The notes below the pieces were generated by a model. It did no database searches, was not told the origin of the DNA, and was given only the letters and a program-made list of their open reading frames with translations. From positions 41,930-105,929 of the forward strand of contig CAXHBH010000004.1 of NCBI GenBank assembly GCA_964014735.1: a stretch of 64,000 bases of DNA, read 5' to 3'. Shown piece by piece: positions 16,989 to 26,553 of the stretch. Origin of the DNA: UBA7446 sp964014735. GTDB lineage: Bacteria > Bacteroidota > Bacteroidia > Flavobacteriales > Flavobacteriaceae. Position 1 is the first letter of the stretch. Each line of letters opens with the position of its first letter. The position numbers and the translations under genes are program-made.

Positions 16989-19293
16989 ATGATATTACCT
17001 TAAGTTTTGCAAAACGCAACAGTACGTTTTTTTCCCCAGATTGGTCAAATCGAATAAGTGCCTTTGCATCATTCCCTTCCCCATCGGTACTTAATACGGT
17101 TCCAAACCCAAAACGACTGTGAGAAATACGAATACCCTGTTGGATTTCGGACAAGTTTAATGTGGGCCCACTGCTAGGTACAACTTTAGACACAGATTTC
17201 ATACGTGCTTTAGGTGGCACCACAAACGTAGGTTTCTTTTTTAGAGGAGCCTTGAAACGAACCTTGTTTGGGTCTGGCGCATCAAATACGGAAGTATCCA
17301 TAAATGGTTTAAAAGAATAATCGTCATTTATCACTTGATTGTCAATAAAAGCCTCATCAATTTCAGTTAAAAATCTACTTGGCTCCGCATCAATAATTTT
17401 TCCCCAGCGGTATCTAGACAGTGTGTAGGTCAAAGTGACCCTTTTCTCAGCACGCGTCAGCGCAACATAGAATAATCTTCTTTCTTCTTCAAGTTCTGCT
17501 CTAGTGTTAACACTCATGGCAGAGGGGAAAAGATCTTCTTCTAAGCCAACAATATATACATTGGGAAACTCCAACCCCTTAGCAAGATGAATGGTCATTA
17601 GTGAAACCGCCAACTGATCTTTAACCTCACTGTCAAAATCAGTAGCAAGAGCCACATCTTCTAAAAACTCAACCAAAGAACCAGTGGCATCAACAAGCTC
17701 ACGTTGTCCTTCCACAAAATCTTTGATACCATTCAACAACTCTTCAATATTTTCGATTCGTGTAACAGCTTCTGGGGTCCCCTCTTTTTTAAGCTCTGAT
17801 ACCAATCCTACTTTTTTGGTAACCATATCCGCCAGTTCAAAAGCATCCAATGTTTTGAGCTGTGTTTTAATAGATTCAATGAGGGTGTAGAAGTTATGTA
17901 GTTTGGTTCTTGTGCCCGCATTGATATTTAATGGTAGTTCTTGTACTTTTTCCAATGTTTCATAAAGGGTACAATTATTTGTCTTTGCTGCAACGATTAG
18001 CTTGTTAATTGTCGTTTGACCAATGCCCCTCATAGGATAATTTATTACACGCTTTAGGCTTTCTTCATCGTTGGGATTGATAAGCAAGCGCAAATAAGCC
18101 AAAACATCTTTAATTTCTTTACGTTGATAAAAAGAAAGACCACCATATACACGATAGGGAATATTACGCTTGCGTAGGGCATCTTCCATTGCTCTAGATT
18201 GCGCATTAGTGCGATATAATATGGCATAATTCTCATATCCTTGTTGGGTTTGCATGGCACGTTCAAAAATATCGCCTGCAACATAACGCCCTTCTTCTCC
18301 ATCAGTTGGACTACGGTATAAAATGATTTTATGTCCCTCTGGGTTATTGGTCCAAACATTCTTTTCTAGTCTATTTTGATTATGTGCAATTACACTGTTT
18401 GCTGCTTGAACTATTGTTTTTGAAGAACGGTAGTTTTGCTCCAATCTATACACAGTTGCATCGCTATAATCACGTTGAAAATTCAGAATGTTCTGGATGT
18501 TTGCTCCTCGAAAGGCATAGATACTTTGGGCGTCATCACCCACAACACAAACGTTTTGGTATCTATCTGCTAAAGCACGTACAATTAAGTATTGAGAATG
18601 GTTGGTGTCTTGATACTCATCTACTAAGATATAACGGAAGCGTTCTTGGTATTTTGCAAGTACGTCTGGAAATCTATTTAGCAACTCATTGGTTTTGAGA
18701 AGTAAATCGTCAAAGTCCATTGCACCTGCCTTGAAGCAGCGGTCCACATACTCCTTATATATATTACCCATTTCTGGGCGTTTAGACTCCCTATCTGCCT
18801 CAACAAGCTCAGGGTTATTGTAGTATGCCCTCACCGTAATTAGACTGTTTTTAAAAGATGAAATACGTGAACGGATTTGTTTTACCTTATATAAATCTTT
18901 GTCTAGTTGTAGCTCTTTGATAATGGAGCTCAATAATCGTTCGGAATCTTGTGTATCGTAAATGGTAAAGCTAGAAGGATAACCCAAACGATCGGCCTCA
19001 GCACGAAGGATACGTGCAAAAACGGAGTGAAAAGTTCCCATCCACAAATTCTTGGCTTCACTCTCCCCTACTATTAGTGCAATCCGAGCTTTCATTTCGC
19101 GAGCTGCTTTGTTGGTAAATGTTAGCGCCAAAATAGAGAAGGCATCAACACCTTGTTGCATTAAGTAAGCAATGCGGTATGTTAGCACACGTGTTTTACC
19201 AGAACCAGCACCCGCAATAACCATAAGTGGACCATCTTTATGGACAGTAGGTTTTTGCTGAGCTTCATTAAGTAGCTTAAGGTAATCTTCCAA
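16987..19293 (-). CDS. uvrD: ATP-dependent DNA helicase UvrD/PcrA
   Basis: Superfamily 1A 3'-5' helicase for nucleotide excision and mismatch repair. 768 residues, family-typical. Walker A AGAGSGKT at 27-34, Walker B VDEYQDTN near 224, motif III GDDAQSIYAFRGA, motif IV EQNYRSSKTI, motif V TIHLAKGLEFPNVYIVGLEE and motif VI VALTRAEKRVTLTY are all present. The C-terminus has a Tudor-like segment (GIRISHSRFGFGTVLS) that binds RNA polymerase in PcrA/UvrD. The start is TTG 19293 (MEDYLKLLNEAQQKP region aligns with family N-termini); no ATG exists in frame just upstream. The 3' end lies in the shared terminator with the OmpA gene. Confidence 0.96.
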   Translation of the reverse strand: MEDYLKLLNEAQQKPTVHKDGPLMVIAGAGSGKTRVLTYRIAYLMQQGVDAFSILALTFTNKAAREMKARIALIVGESEAKNLWMGTFHSVFARILRAEADRLGYPSSFTIYDTQDSERLLSSIIKELQLDKDLYKVKQIRSRISSFKNSLITVRAYYNNPELVEADRESKRPEMGNIYKEYVDRCFKAGAMDFDDLLLKTNELLNRFPDVLAKYQERFRYILVDEYQDTNHSQYLIVRALADRYQNVCVVGDDAQSIYAFRGANIQNILNFQRDYSDATVYRLEQNYRSSKTIVQAANSVIAHNQNRLEKNVWTNNPEGHKIILYRSPTDGEEGRYVAGDIFERAMQTQQGYENYAILYRTNAQSRAMEDALRKRNIPYRVYGGLSFYQRKEIKDVLAYLRLLINPNDEESLKRVINYPMRGIGQTTINKLIVAAKTNNCTLYETLEKVQELPLNINAGTRTKLHNFYTLIESIKTQLKTLDAFELADMVTKKVGLVSELKKEGTPEAVTRIENIEELLNGIKDFVEGQRELVDATGSLVEFLEDVALATDFDSEVKDQLAVSLMTIHLAKGLEFPNVYIVGLEEDLFPSAMSVNTRAELEEERRLFYVALTRAEKRVTLTYTLSRYRWGKIIDAEPSRFLTEIDEAFIDNQVINDDYSFKPFMDTSVFDAPDPNKVRFKAPLKKKPTFVVPPKARMKSVSKVVPSSGPTLNLSEIQQGIRISHSRFGFGTVLSTDGEGNDAKALIRFDQSGEKNVLLRFAKLKVIS

Positions 19294-19387
19294 AGAATTA
19301 ATTTTAAAGTGAAAATAGCCAAACCCTAACGGTTGATAAAGAAGCCTCAGTAATAGTTATTAACAGGAAACTATTATCTTCGTTTTT

Positions 19388-21487
19388 ATGTCTGCATTAT
19401 TGCAAAAACCAATCGATTATTTAAAGGGTGTTGGCCCAAATAGGGCACAATTGCTTAAAAGCGAATTGGGCCTACAAAATCTACAGGATATACTTTACTT
19501 TTTTCCACATCGTTATATTGACAGAACTAAATACTATACTCCTAGCCAATTACCACAAACTACAGCGGATGTTCAGGTATTAGGAAGTATCACTCATGTT
19601 GAAAGCATAAAACAAAAAAGGGGTATTCGCTTGGTTGCTACATTTTCTGATGGTAATCATAGCATGGAACTAGTTTGGTTTAGAGGTCAACAATGGATTC
19701 AAAAGTCACTCCAACTCAACACTCCATATATGGCATTTGGACGACTTAATTGGTATGGAAAAAAATGTTCAATTCCCCATCCAGAGCTAGAACTCATTTC
19801 AGATCATGAACAACGCAAAGGAAATTTTCAATCTGTTTATCCCGCCACTGAAAACCTAACTAAAAGTGGTATATCACAACGAGTTATGCGACAAATTATA
19901 GAAAATCTATTTGAAGAAACACAAAACAACCTTCAAGAAGTTTTATCTGCCGAGGTGTGCAACACTTACCAATTGCTAGAGAAAAACAAAGCCTTAAAAA
20001 CTATTCATTTTCCCCAGTCACAAGAAGACTTGGCACGGGCACAATTCCGTATGAAATTTGAAGAACTGTTTTTTGTACAGTTACAATTGGGATTAAAAAA
20101 ATACCATCGAAAAGAGCGTATTAAAGGCATAGCCTTTCCAAAAATTGGACATTATTTCAACAACTTTTTTCATAACCATTTACCCTTTCCATTAACAGAA
20201 GCGCAAAAAAGAGTAGTACGTGAAATCAGAACAGACTTAAATAGTTCCGCACAAATGAACAGGCTTTTGCAGGGAGATGTTGGGTCGGGAAAAACCATAG
20301 TGGCCGTACTTTGCATGCTAATGGCTTTGGACAACAATATGCAAGCCACACTAGTAGCTCCTACCGAAATTTTGGCGCAACAACACTATAACAGTATTCA
20401 ATCCTTGTTGGCGCCACTTAGTATTGAAATTGGTTTGCTTACAGGGTCAGTTTCAAAGAAAGAGCGTGAACCACTATTTGAAAAACTAGATAATGGTCAA
20501 TTACAAATACTAATTGGTACACATGCAATAATAGAAGATCCTGTTAGCTTTCATCAACTGGGATTGGCCATTGTAGATGAACAGCATCGTTTTGGGGTGG
20601 CACAGCGTGCCAAACTTTGGCGAAAGAATGTCACTCCGCCAAACATTTTGGTAATGACTGCAACACCTATTCCAAGAACCTTGGCCATGACCGCTTATGG
20701 CGACTTAGAGTTATCAGTAATTGATGAGTTACCACCAGGAAGAAAACCTATTACCACAACGCATCGATTTGACAGCAAACGATTGTCAGTGTTCCAATTT
20801 ATGCGTGAGGAAATTGCAAAAGGCCGACAGGTTTATATAGTTTATCCACTGATTCAGGAGTCTAAAGTATTAGATTATAAAGATTTGATGGATGGCTATC
20901 AAAGTATTGTACGAGATTTTCCTTTGCCAGACTATCAAGTAAGTATTGTTCATGGCAGGATGAATGCTAAAGACAAAGCTTATGAAATGGAACGTTTTAT
21001 ATCTAAAAAAACACAAATAATGGTGGCAACTACAGTTATTGAGGTTGGTGTTGATGTGCCCAATGCTAGTATTATGATAATTGAAAGCGCCGAACGCTTT
21101 GGCTTATCACAACTACACCAACTGAGGGGACGTGTTGGTCGCGGCGCTAGTAAGAGCTACTGTATTTTAATGACAGGGCCTAAGCTTAACCAAGATGCAC
21201 AAGCGCGCATACAAACCATGGTCAGATCACAAGACGGCTTTGAATTGGCTGAAGTTGATTTGTCACTTCGTGGCCCGGGAGATGTTATGGGTACCCAACA
21301 AAGCGGAGTGCTTCCATTTCTAATTGCCAACCTTAGAAAAGATGGAGACATACTAAAAACAGTACGTCATGCGGTAGATTCCTTACTCGAAAATGACCCA
21401 AGTTTATCACTTGAGAGCAACAAGAATATGCGTTTAGCACTCTCTTTGACACAGCAAGGGAAAAGTATTTGGAAGTACATTGGCTAA
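19388..21487 (+). CDS. recG: ATP-dependent DNA helicase RecG
   Basis: Branch-migration helicase that remodels stalled forks and recombination intermediates. 699 residues. An N-terminal wedge/OB domain (about 1-180, VLGSITHVESIKQKRGIRL) precedes the two helicase lobes: Walker A GDVGSGKT near 297, TAPTEILA-type motif Ia (VAPTEILAQQH), DEQHRFG (motif II, near 397), TATPIPRTLAM (motif III), and RGRVGRG (motif VI, near 580) with the family TRG region GFELAEVDLSLRGPGDVMG. A variant promoter box TATCTTCG (19375-19382) lies 5 bases before the ATG. It is divergent from uvrD. Confidence 0.97.
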   Translation: MSALLQKPIDYLKGVGPNRAQLLKSELGLQNLQDILYFFPHRYIDRTKYYTPSQLPQTTADVQVLGSITHVESIKQKRGIRLVATFSDGNHSMELVWFRGQQWIQKSLQLNTPYMAFGRLNWYGKKCSIPHPELELISDHEQRKGNFQSVYPATENLTKSGISQRVMRQIIENLFEETQNNLQEVLSAEVCNTYQLLEKNKALKTIHFPQSQEDLARAQFRMKFEELFFVQLQLGLKKYHRKERIKGIAFPKIGHYFNNFFHNHLPFPLTEAQKRVVREIRTDLNSSAQMNRLLQGDVGSGKTIVAVLCMLMALDNNMQATLVAPTEILAQQHYNSIQSLLAPLSIEIGLLTGSVSKKEREPLFEKLDNGQLQILIGTHAIIEDPVSFHQLGLAIVDEQHRFGVAQRAKLWRKNVTPPNILVMTATPIPRTLAMTAYGDLELSVIDELPPGRKPITTTHRFDSKRLSVFQFMREEIAKGRQVYIVYPLIQESKVLDYKDLMDGYQSIVRDFPLPDYQVSIVHGRMNAKDKAYEMERFISKKTQIMVATTVIEVGVDVPNASIMIIESAERFGLSQLHQLRGRVGRGASKSYCILMTGPKLNQDAQARIQTMVRSQDGFELAEVDLSLRGPGDVMGTQQSGVLPFLIANLRKDGDILKTVRHAVDSLLENDPSLSLESNKNMRLALSLTQQGKSIWKYIG

Positions 21488-21514
21488 AAAATGCCTAAAA
21501 AACCATCTTAATTG

Positions 21515-21522
21515 TATCTTTG
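21515..21522 (+). promoter_or_regulatory. -7 promoter box of pheT
   Basis: TATCTTTG, a perfect TAnnTTTG match, 17 bases before ATG 21540. It argues that the in-frame TTG at 21480, which overlaps recG, is not the real start. Confidence 0.65.
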
Positions 21523-21539
21523 TTTTTCAAATAATAAGT

Positions 21540-23948
21540 ATGCACATCTCTTTCAACTGGTTGCGTGATTTCGTAAAAACCGATTTAAATGCTTCAGAAA
21601 TAGGTGATATACTCACCGACCTAGGTTTAGAAGTGGAGGGTATTAATCAATATCAATCTATCCAAGGTGGACTAGAAGGAGTTGTTATTGGGAAAGTACT
21701 GACTTGCGAAAAGCATCCCAATGCCGATAAACTTAAAATTACTCAAGTTGATATAGGGGAAACAGAAAAGGTGCAAATTGTATGCGGAGCTACCAATATT
21801 GCTGCTGGCCAAATAGTTCCAGTGGCCACAATAGGCACAACGCTTTATGACAAAAATGGAGAATCCTTTGTTATCAAGAAAAGTAAGATTAGAGGAGAAC
21901 TGAGTCAAGGTATGATTTGTGCTGAAGACGAATTGGGTCTGGGCGAAAGTCACGATGGCATCATGGTACTCGAAAACCACCACAAGGCAGGTAAGCCCTG
22001 CAAAGAAGTTTTTGAAATCGTGACAGATGAAATATTTGAAATTGGTCTTACCCCCAACCGATCTGATGCGATGAGTCATTATGGTGTGGCAAGAGATTTA
22101 CGCGCATCACTTTCCCAAAGAGAAGATACCACTACACTAATCACACCATCCATAAGTTCTTTTTATATTGACAATTATAAGGGAGCTATCAAAATAGATG
22201 TGCGCGATGCTGATGCTGCCCCACGCTATTGTGGTTTACGCATTACAGGAGTCAAAGTGCAGCCTTCACCAAAACATATACAACATCGATTAAAAGCAAT
22301 AGGTTTAAAACCCATCAACAATATCGTTGATGCAACAAACTATGTATTACATGAGATGGGACAACCGCTCCACGCTTTTGATGGAGAAAAAATCAATACC
22401 GGTATAGTACGTGTTCAAAAACTAGAAGAGGGAACTCCTTTTGTTACTTTGGATGGTATTGAACGAAAATTAAGTAGTGAGGACTTGGTAATATGTAATG
22501 GAGACACGCCGATGTGTTTGGCAGGTGTTTTTGGAGGTTTGGATTCTTGTGTTACAGAAAAAACCACAGAAATATTTTTAGAAAGTGCCTATTTTGACCC
22601 TGTTTGCATTAGAAAAACTGCTAAACGTCATGGACTAAGCACAGATGCTTCATTTCGTTATGAACGTGGTATAGATATAGAGTTAGTAAAATACAGCTTA
22701 AGAAGAGCAGCCATACTTATTCAAGAAGTTGCTGGCGGGGCAGTTAGCTCAGAAATTATTGAAGAGTACCCTAATAAACAGAAACCACATCAAGTAGTAT
22801 TAAAGTACGACTACATTAATGCCCTTATTGGTCACGAAATTCCAAGAGAAAAAATTAAAAAGATTATCCAAGATTTGGATATTAAAATCGCTCATGTGAC
22901 AGAAACTTCCGTTGGCTTAGAAGTTCCTTCTTACCGTGCTGATGTACAAAGACCTGCTGATATCGTCGAAGAAGTCTTGAGAGTGTATGGGTATAACAAC
23001 ATCCCAACTAGCAACAAGCTTAACAGCTCTATACCCCACTTAACCAAAAGCAACATCAATCAACTGGAAATACGCATAGCGCAACAACTTGTTGCACAAG
23101 GATTTTACGAAACTTACAACAACTCCCTGACTTCGCCAAAACACAATAGTAACCCAACAAACATGGTAGAAATACTAAACCCATTGAGCAGTGAGTTATC
23201 CGTGATGCGTACCAACCTAATTTATGGCATGCTAGAAGCTGTTGAGTTTAATATTAACCGACAGCAACAGGACTTGCGTTTTTTTGAATTTGGAAATCAA
23301 TATCACAAAACAACTAAAGGGACAGTACAAGAATCAATACTTGCTATGGTAGTTACCGGAAATCAACTGCAAAATAACTGGGTAGTTTCAAATCAAAAGT
23401 CAGATTTCTTCTTCCTAAAAGGGATAGTTAGTGGTTTGTTAAACCGCCTAGGGCTTTCCGTTAAAGAAATGACTAACAATCACCCATTTTTTAAAGAAAG
23501 TGTGACTTTAAATATTGGTAAAACCAATATTGGTAGTTACGGGTGGATAGACCTTAAAAGTTTTAAAGAAATTTCAATTGACCAAGAAGTTTTCGCTTGT
23601 ACGATTTCTTTAGATTCAATCTCACAGTTTGTTAATAAGAAAGTCAAGTTAAAAGGATTATCTAAATTTCCGTCTGTTCGTCGGGATCTTGCCCTAATTG
23701 TTGATAAAAACATTTCTTTTAAAGAGCTTTACGAAATTGCACTAAAAACAGAAAAGCACTTACTAGAAGATATTGGACTTTTTGATGTATTTACTGGCAA
23801 AGGAGTTCCGGAGGGGAAAAAATCCTATGCACTTAATTTTACACTTCGAGATAACGAAAAAACCCTTACGGATCAGCAGATAGACAAAGTAATGCAAAAA
23901 ATTGCAGACCAATATTATAAACACCTTGATGCAGAGCTCAGGCAGTAG
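21540..23948 (+). CDS. pheT: Phenylalanyl-tRNA synthetase beta subunit
   Basis: Charges tRNA-Phe together with the alpha subunit (not in this window). 802 residues from ATG 21540, where the conserved start MHISFNWLRDFV begins; the frame is open further upstream but without similarity. Domains in order: B1 with the tRNA-binding OB fold (VVIGKVLTCEKHPNADKLKI, about 40-150), B3/B4 editing region (about 200-390, including NNIVDATNYVLHEMGQPLHA), B5, the catalytic-like core with the GYNN region, and a C-terminal anticodon-binding fold (SKFPSVRRDLALIVD to end). Length and domains are normal. Confidence 0.97.
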   Translation: MHISFNWLRDFVKTDLNASEIGDILTDLGLEVEGINQYQSIQGGLEGVVIGKVLTCEKHPNADKLKITQVDIGETEKVQIVCGATNIAAGQIVPVATIGTTLYDKNGESFVIKKSKIRGELSQGMICAEDELGLGESHDGIMVLENHHKAGKPCKEVFEIVTDEIFEIGLTPNRSDAMSHYGVARDLRASLSQREDTTTLITPSISSFYIDNYKGAIKIDVRDADAAPRYCGLRITGVKVQPSPKHIQHRLKAIGLKPINNIVDATNYVLHEMGQPLHAFDGEKINTGIVRVQKLEEGTPFVTLDGIERKLSSEDLVICNGDTPMCLAGVFGGLDSCVTEKTTEIFLESAYFDPVCIRKTAKRHGLSTDASFRYERGIDIELVKYSLRRAAILIQEVAGGAVSSEIIEEYPNKQKPHQVVLKYDYINALIGHEIPREKIKKIIQDLDIKIAHVTETSVGLEVPSYRADVQRPADIVEEVLRVYGYNNIPTSNKLNSSIPHLTKSNINQLEIRIAQQLVAQGFYETYNNSLTSPKHNSNPTNMVEILNPLSSELSVMRTNLIYGMLEAVEFNINRQQQDLRFFEFGNQYHKTTKGTVQESILAMVVTGNQLQNNWVVSNQKSDFFFLKGIVSGLLNRLGLSVKEMTNNHPFFKESVTLNIGKTNIGSYGWIDLKSFKEISIDQEVFACTISLDSISQFVNKKVKLKGLSKFPSVRRDLALIVDKNISFKELYEIALKTEKHLLEDIGLFDVFTGKGVPEGKKSYALNFTLRDNEKTLTDQQIDKVMQKIADQYYKHLDAELRQ

Positions 23949-23972
23949 TATTGTTTATCAATAGTTAAACAG

Positions 23973-24002
23973 TTGATTATACGATAGTTATGCGTATATT
24001 TG
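23973..24002 (+). promoter_or_regulatory. Complete -33/-7 promoter
   Basis: TTG (23973-23975), 19-base spacer, TATATTTG (23995-24002): the best full match to the Bacteroidota consensus in the window. It drives the small membrane protein and DUF2007 genes. A TTG codon lies 4 bases after the box and an ATG 22 bases after. Confidence 0.75.
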
Positions 24003-24024
24003 TGTATTGCTAAAAAAGACTGCT

Positions 24025-24660
24025 ATGTTTTCTCAAACAGATATTTCCCAAGAATTAAATAAGATTAAGGCTGTAGATCATGCTCCCCTTATTTTATCTA
24101 CACTAAATAATTTTAAGTTAGACAAGCTCGAATCCGATCGTATATACCACATTAGTCAAATCAAAAAAACCTGTATTGATTTCAGACTACGTTTTTTAGA
24201 CGCTACTTTGTTTAAAGGTAGTTTTCCGGTTGAAGCTGTATCACAAATCAAATCAATTGAGGCTAAACATGATACTGTCCTATCGGATCTTAAAATTATG
24301 GCTCCATCTAAACTTTTTAAATTAGAAAATGCTGATGACCCTTTACTGTTTGCACCCATGGGTAACGGCTATTATTATTTAATTCACCAGTGGGGAGATG
24401 ATTTACATCCATTCCGTAAGGCTATGGTTTGGCCATTTAAAAATATTATTACAGCTTGTATTTCGTTATTAGTTTTTAGTTTTTTTCTGAGCTTTTTTGT
24501 GCCGTTATCACTATTTACACCTAATCCCACTACTAGTGATTTTATTATGATATATTTCTTTATGTTCAAAGCGTTAGCAGCAATTGTAATTTATTACACG
24601 TTTGCTAGGGGTAAGAACTTTAACAGAGCTATTTGGAATAGCAAATACTATAATAGTTGA
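24025..24660 (+). CDS. Uncharacterised protein with two C-terminal membrane helices
   Basis: 211 residues from ATG 24025; a TTG six codons upstream (24007) is possible but sits right at the predicted transcription start. Residues about 1-140 are soluble and predicted cytoplasmic (SQELNKIKAVDHAPLILS, MAPSKLFKLENADDPLLFAP). Two hydrophobic helices follow (NIITACISLLVFSFFLSFF and FIMIYFFMFKALAAIVIYY), then a short basic tail. I recognise no named domain. Its stop overlaps the next ATG (TGATG), tying it to the DUF2007 protein, so the two are likely made from one mRNA. Confidence 0.75.
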   Translation: MFSQTDISQELNKIKAVDHAPLILSTLNNFKLDKLESDRIYHISQIKKTCIDFRLRFLDATLFKGSFPVEAVSQIKSIEAKHDTVLSDLKIMAPSKLFKLENADDPLLFAPMGNGYYYLIHQWGDDLHPFRKAMVWPFKNIITACISLLVFSFFLSFFVPLSLFTPNPTTSDFIMIYFFMFKALAAIVIYYTFARGKNFNRAIWNSKYYNS

Positions 24661-24863
24661 TGAAAGATGGTTTTATACTCTTATGTGCCAGTAATGTTGT
24701 TGAAACACAGCGATTAAAAGCTTTATTAGAGGAAAACGATATATTTCCCATTATTAAAGATGAAAGTGAATCGGCACGCTTGGCCGGTTTTGGTTCAGCG
24801 TCCATGATGCAGCAGGTGTGGGTGGCCAAGTCTGACCTTGAAAAAGCAAATAGCTTAATTTAA
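24660..24863 (+). CDS. DUF2007 family small protein
   Basis: 67 residues from ATG 24660, overlapping the previous stop. The sequence has the ferredoxin-like DUF2007 pattern: a first strand (FILLCASNVVETQRLKALL), a helix, the loop with FPIIKDESES, and the ending VWVAKSDLEKANSLI. The family is annotated as a putative signal-transducing or PII-like fold; its function is unknown. The stop codon overlaps that of the opposing ABC-F gene in a TTAA. Confidence 0.85.
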   Translation: MKDGFILLCASNVVETQRLKALLEENDIFPIIKDESESARLAGFGSASMMQQVWVAKSDLEKANSLI

Positions 24864-26482
24864 AGATACATCTTATCGCGTAACTCCTTAATTTTTGGAT
24901 CAGCCATATAATCATCAAATGTCATATGACGGTCAATAACCCCTTTTGGTGTTAGCTCTACTACTCTATTTCCTACAGACTGCGCAAAGGCATGGTCATG
25001 TGTAGTAAGTAGTACTGTGCCCTTAAATTTAATGAGGGAATTGTTGAATGCGGTAATCGATTCCAAATCGAGATGATTTGTAGGTTCGTCTAACATCAGC
25101 ACGTTAGCACGTACCATCATCATACGTGACAACATACAACGTACTTTTTCACCACCTGAAAGTACTTTCGCAGATTTTAGTGCCTCATCACCACTGAACA
25201 ACATCTTACCCAAAAAGCCTCGCAAGAATACTTCTTCACGCTCTTCGTCTGTTTTGACATATTGACGCAGCCAATCTACAAGGGATTCTTCTTGGTCAAA
25301 ATACATGGCATTATCTAAAGGTAAGTAACTTTGGCTGGTGGTTACCCCCCATTGGAAGGAACCAGCCGTAGGCTGTTGTTTACCATTTATAATTTCATAA
25401 AATGCAGTAGCTGCGCGGGCATCCTTGCTATAAACTACAAGTTTATCATTTTTGGCAAGATTGAGATCTATTTGAGAAAAAAGTATTGTACCATCAGCTT
25501 CAGCTGCTAGGTTTTCTATGTTTAGAATTTGATCGCCAGCCTCACGTTCTTGATCAAATATGATGGCAGGATATCGTCTTGAAGATGGACGTATGTCTTC
25601 AATATTGAGTTTATCAATCATTTTTTTTCGTGAAGTAGCCTGCTTTGACTTGGCAACATTTGCACTAAAGCGCGCAATAAAATCTTCTAGCTCTTTTTTC
25701 TTTTCCTCTGACTTTTTGTTCTGTTGTGCGCGTTGTTTGGCTGCTAATTGACTTGATTCATACCAAAAAGTATAATTACCAGAGTAGTGGTTGATTTTTC
25801 CGAAATCCACATCTGATATATGAGTACAAACAGCATCTAAAAAATGTCGGTCGTGTGATACCACGATAACTGTATTTTCATAATTTGCCAAGAAATTTTC
25901 AAGCCATTGAATGGTTTCATAATCCAAGTCGTTGGTAGGCTCATCCATAATAAGTACATCAGGGTTTCCAAACAAAGCCTGAGCCAAAAGAACACGAACT
26001 TTTTGCTTCCCATCAAGTTCTTTCATAAGTGTATAATGTTGTTCTTCTGTGATGTCCAAATTAGACAACATAGCAGCGGCATCACTTTCAGCATTCCAGC
26101 CATCCATTTCCTCATACTTTATTTGTAGTTCTCCTACACGATTGCTGTCCGCATCTGAAAAATCAGGCTTTGCATATAGGTTATCCATTTCGTTTTTAAT
26201 TGCAAATAGTGGTTTGTTACCTCTTATAACTGTTTCCAAAACTGGATAATCATCATATGCAAAGTGGTCTTGTTCCAATACCGACATACGCTTGCCGGAT
26301 TCAAGGTAAACATTTCCCGAGTTGGGTTCCATTATCCCTGTTAAAACCTTAAGAAAAGTAGATTTTCCAGCACCATTAGCTCCAATGATTCCATAGCAAT
26401 TACCATGATTGAACGAAATATTTACTTCGTCAAAGAGAACTCGTTTGCCAAATTGAACAGAAAGATTCGATACCGATAGCAT
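24860..26482 (-). CDS. ABC-F family ATPase (YbiT-like)
   Basis: Soluble tandem ABC protein, 540 residues, of the ribosome-associated ABC-F class (translation factors or antibiotic resistance). Domain 1: Walker A GANGAGKST at 34-42, Walker B VLIMDEPTNDLD; its signature is degenerate (ELDGKQKVRVLL instead of LSGGQ). The linker (about 245-305) is charged and helical, as needed to reach the ribosomal exit site. Domain 2: signature LSGGEKVRCML and Walker B VLMLDEPTNHLD are intact, but the P-loop is replaced (VVYSKDARAATAF). Thus only one composite ATP site is complete. The pattern fits the YbiT branch. Stands alone with its own promoter box. Confidence 0.93.
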   Translation of the reverse strand: MLSVSNLSVQFGKRVLFDEVNISFNHGNCYGIIGANGAGKSTFLKVLTGIMEPNSGNVYLESGKRMSVLEQDHFAYDDYPVLETVIRGNKPLFAIKNEMDNLYAKPDFSDADSNRVGELQIKYEEMDGWNAESDAAAMLSNLDITEEQHYTLMKELDGKQKVRVLLAQALFGNPDVLIMDEPTNDLDYETIQWLENFLANYENTVIVVSHDRHFLDAVCTHISDVDFGKINHYSGNYTFWYESSQLAAKQRAQQNKKSEEKKKELEDFIARFSANVAKSKQATSRKKMIDKLNIEDIRPSSRRYPAIIFDQEREAGDQILNIENLAAEADGTILFSQIDLNLAKNDKLVVYSKDARAATAFYEIINGKQQPTAGSFQWGVTTSQSYLPLDNAMYFDQEESLVDWLRQYVKTDEEREEVFLRGFLGKMLFSGDEALKSAKVLSGGEKVRCMLSRMMMVRANVLMLDEPTNHLDLESITAFNNSLIKFKGTVLLTTHDHAFAQSVGNRVVELTPKGVIDRHMTFDDYMADPKIKELRDKMYL

Positions 26483-26496
26483 AGATTAGTTTTTTG

Positions 26497-26504
26497 CAAA
26501 AATA
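26497..26504 (-). promoter_or_regulatory. -7 promoter box of the ABC-F gene
   Basis: TATTTTTG on the minus strand, 14 bases before ATG 26482. Confidence 0.55.
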
Positions 26505-26553
26505 GAAAACCACTCAGAAATACTGCGAGCTTTCGAATGTGATTGTATTTATT

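Noticed and set aside
21480..21539. 20-codon upstream extension of pheT overlapping recG
   Set aside because: The promoter box TATCTTTG lies within it and the conserved PheT start is at 21540.
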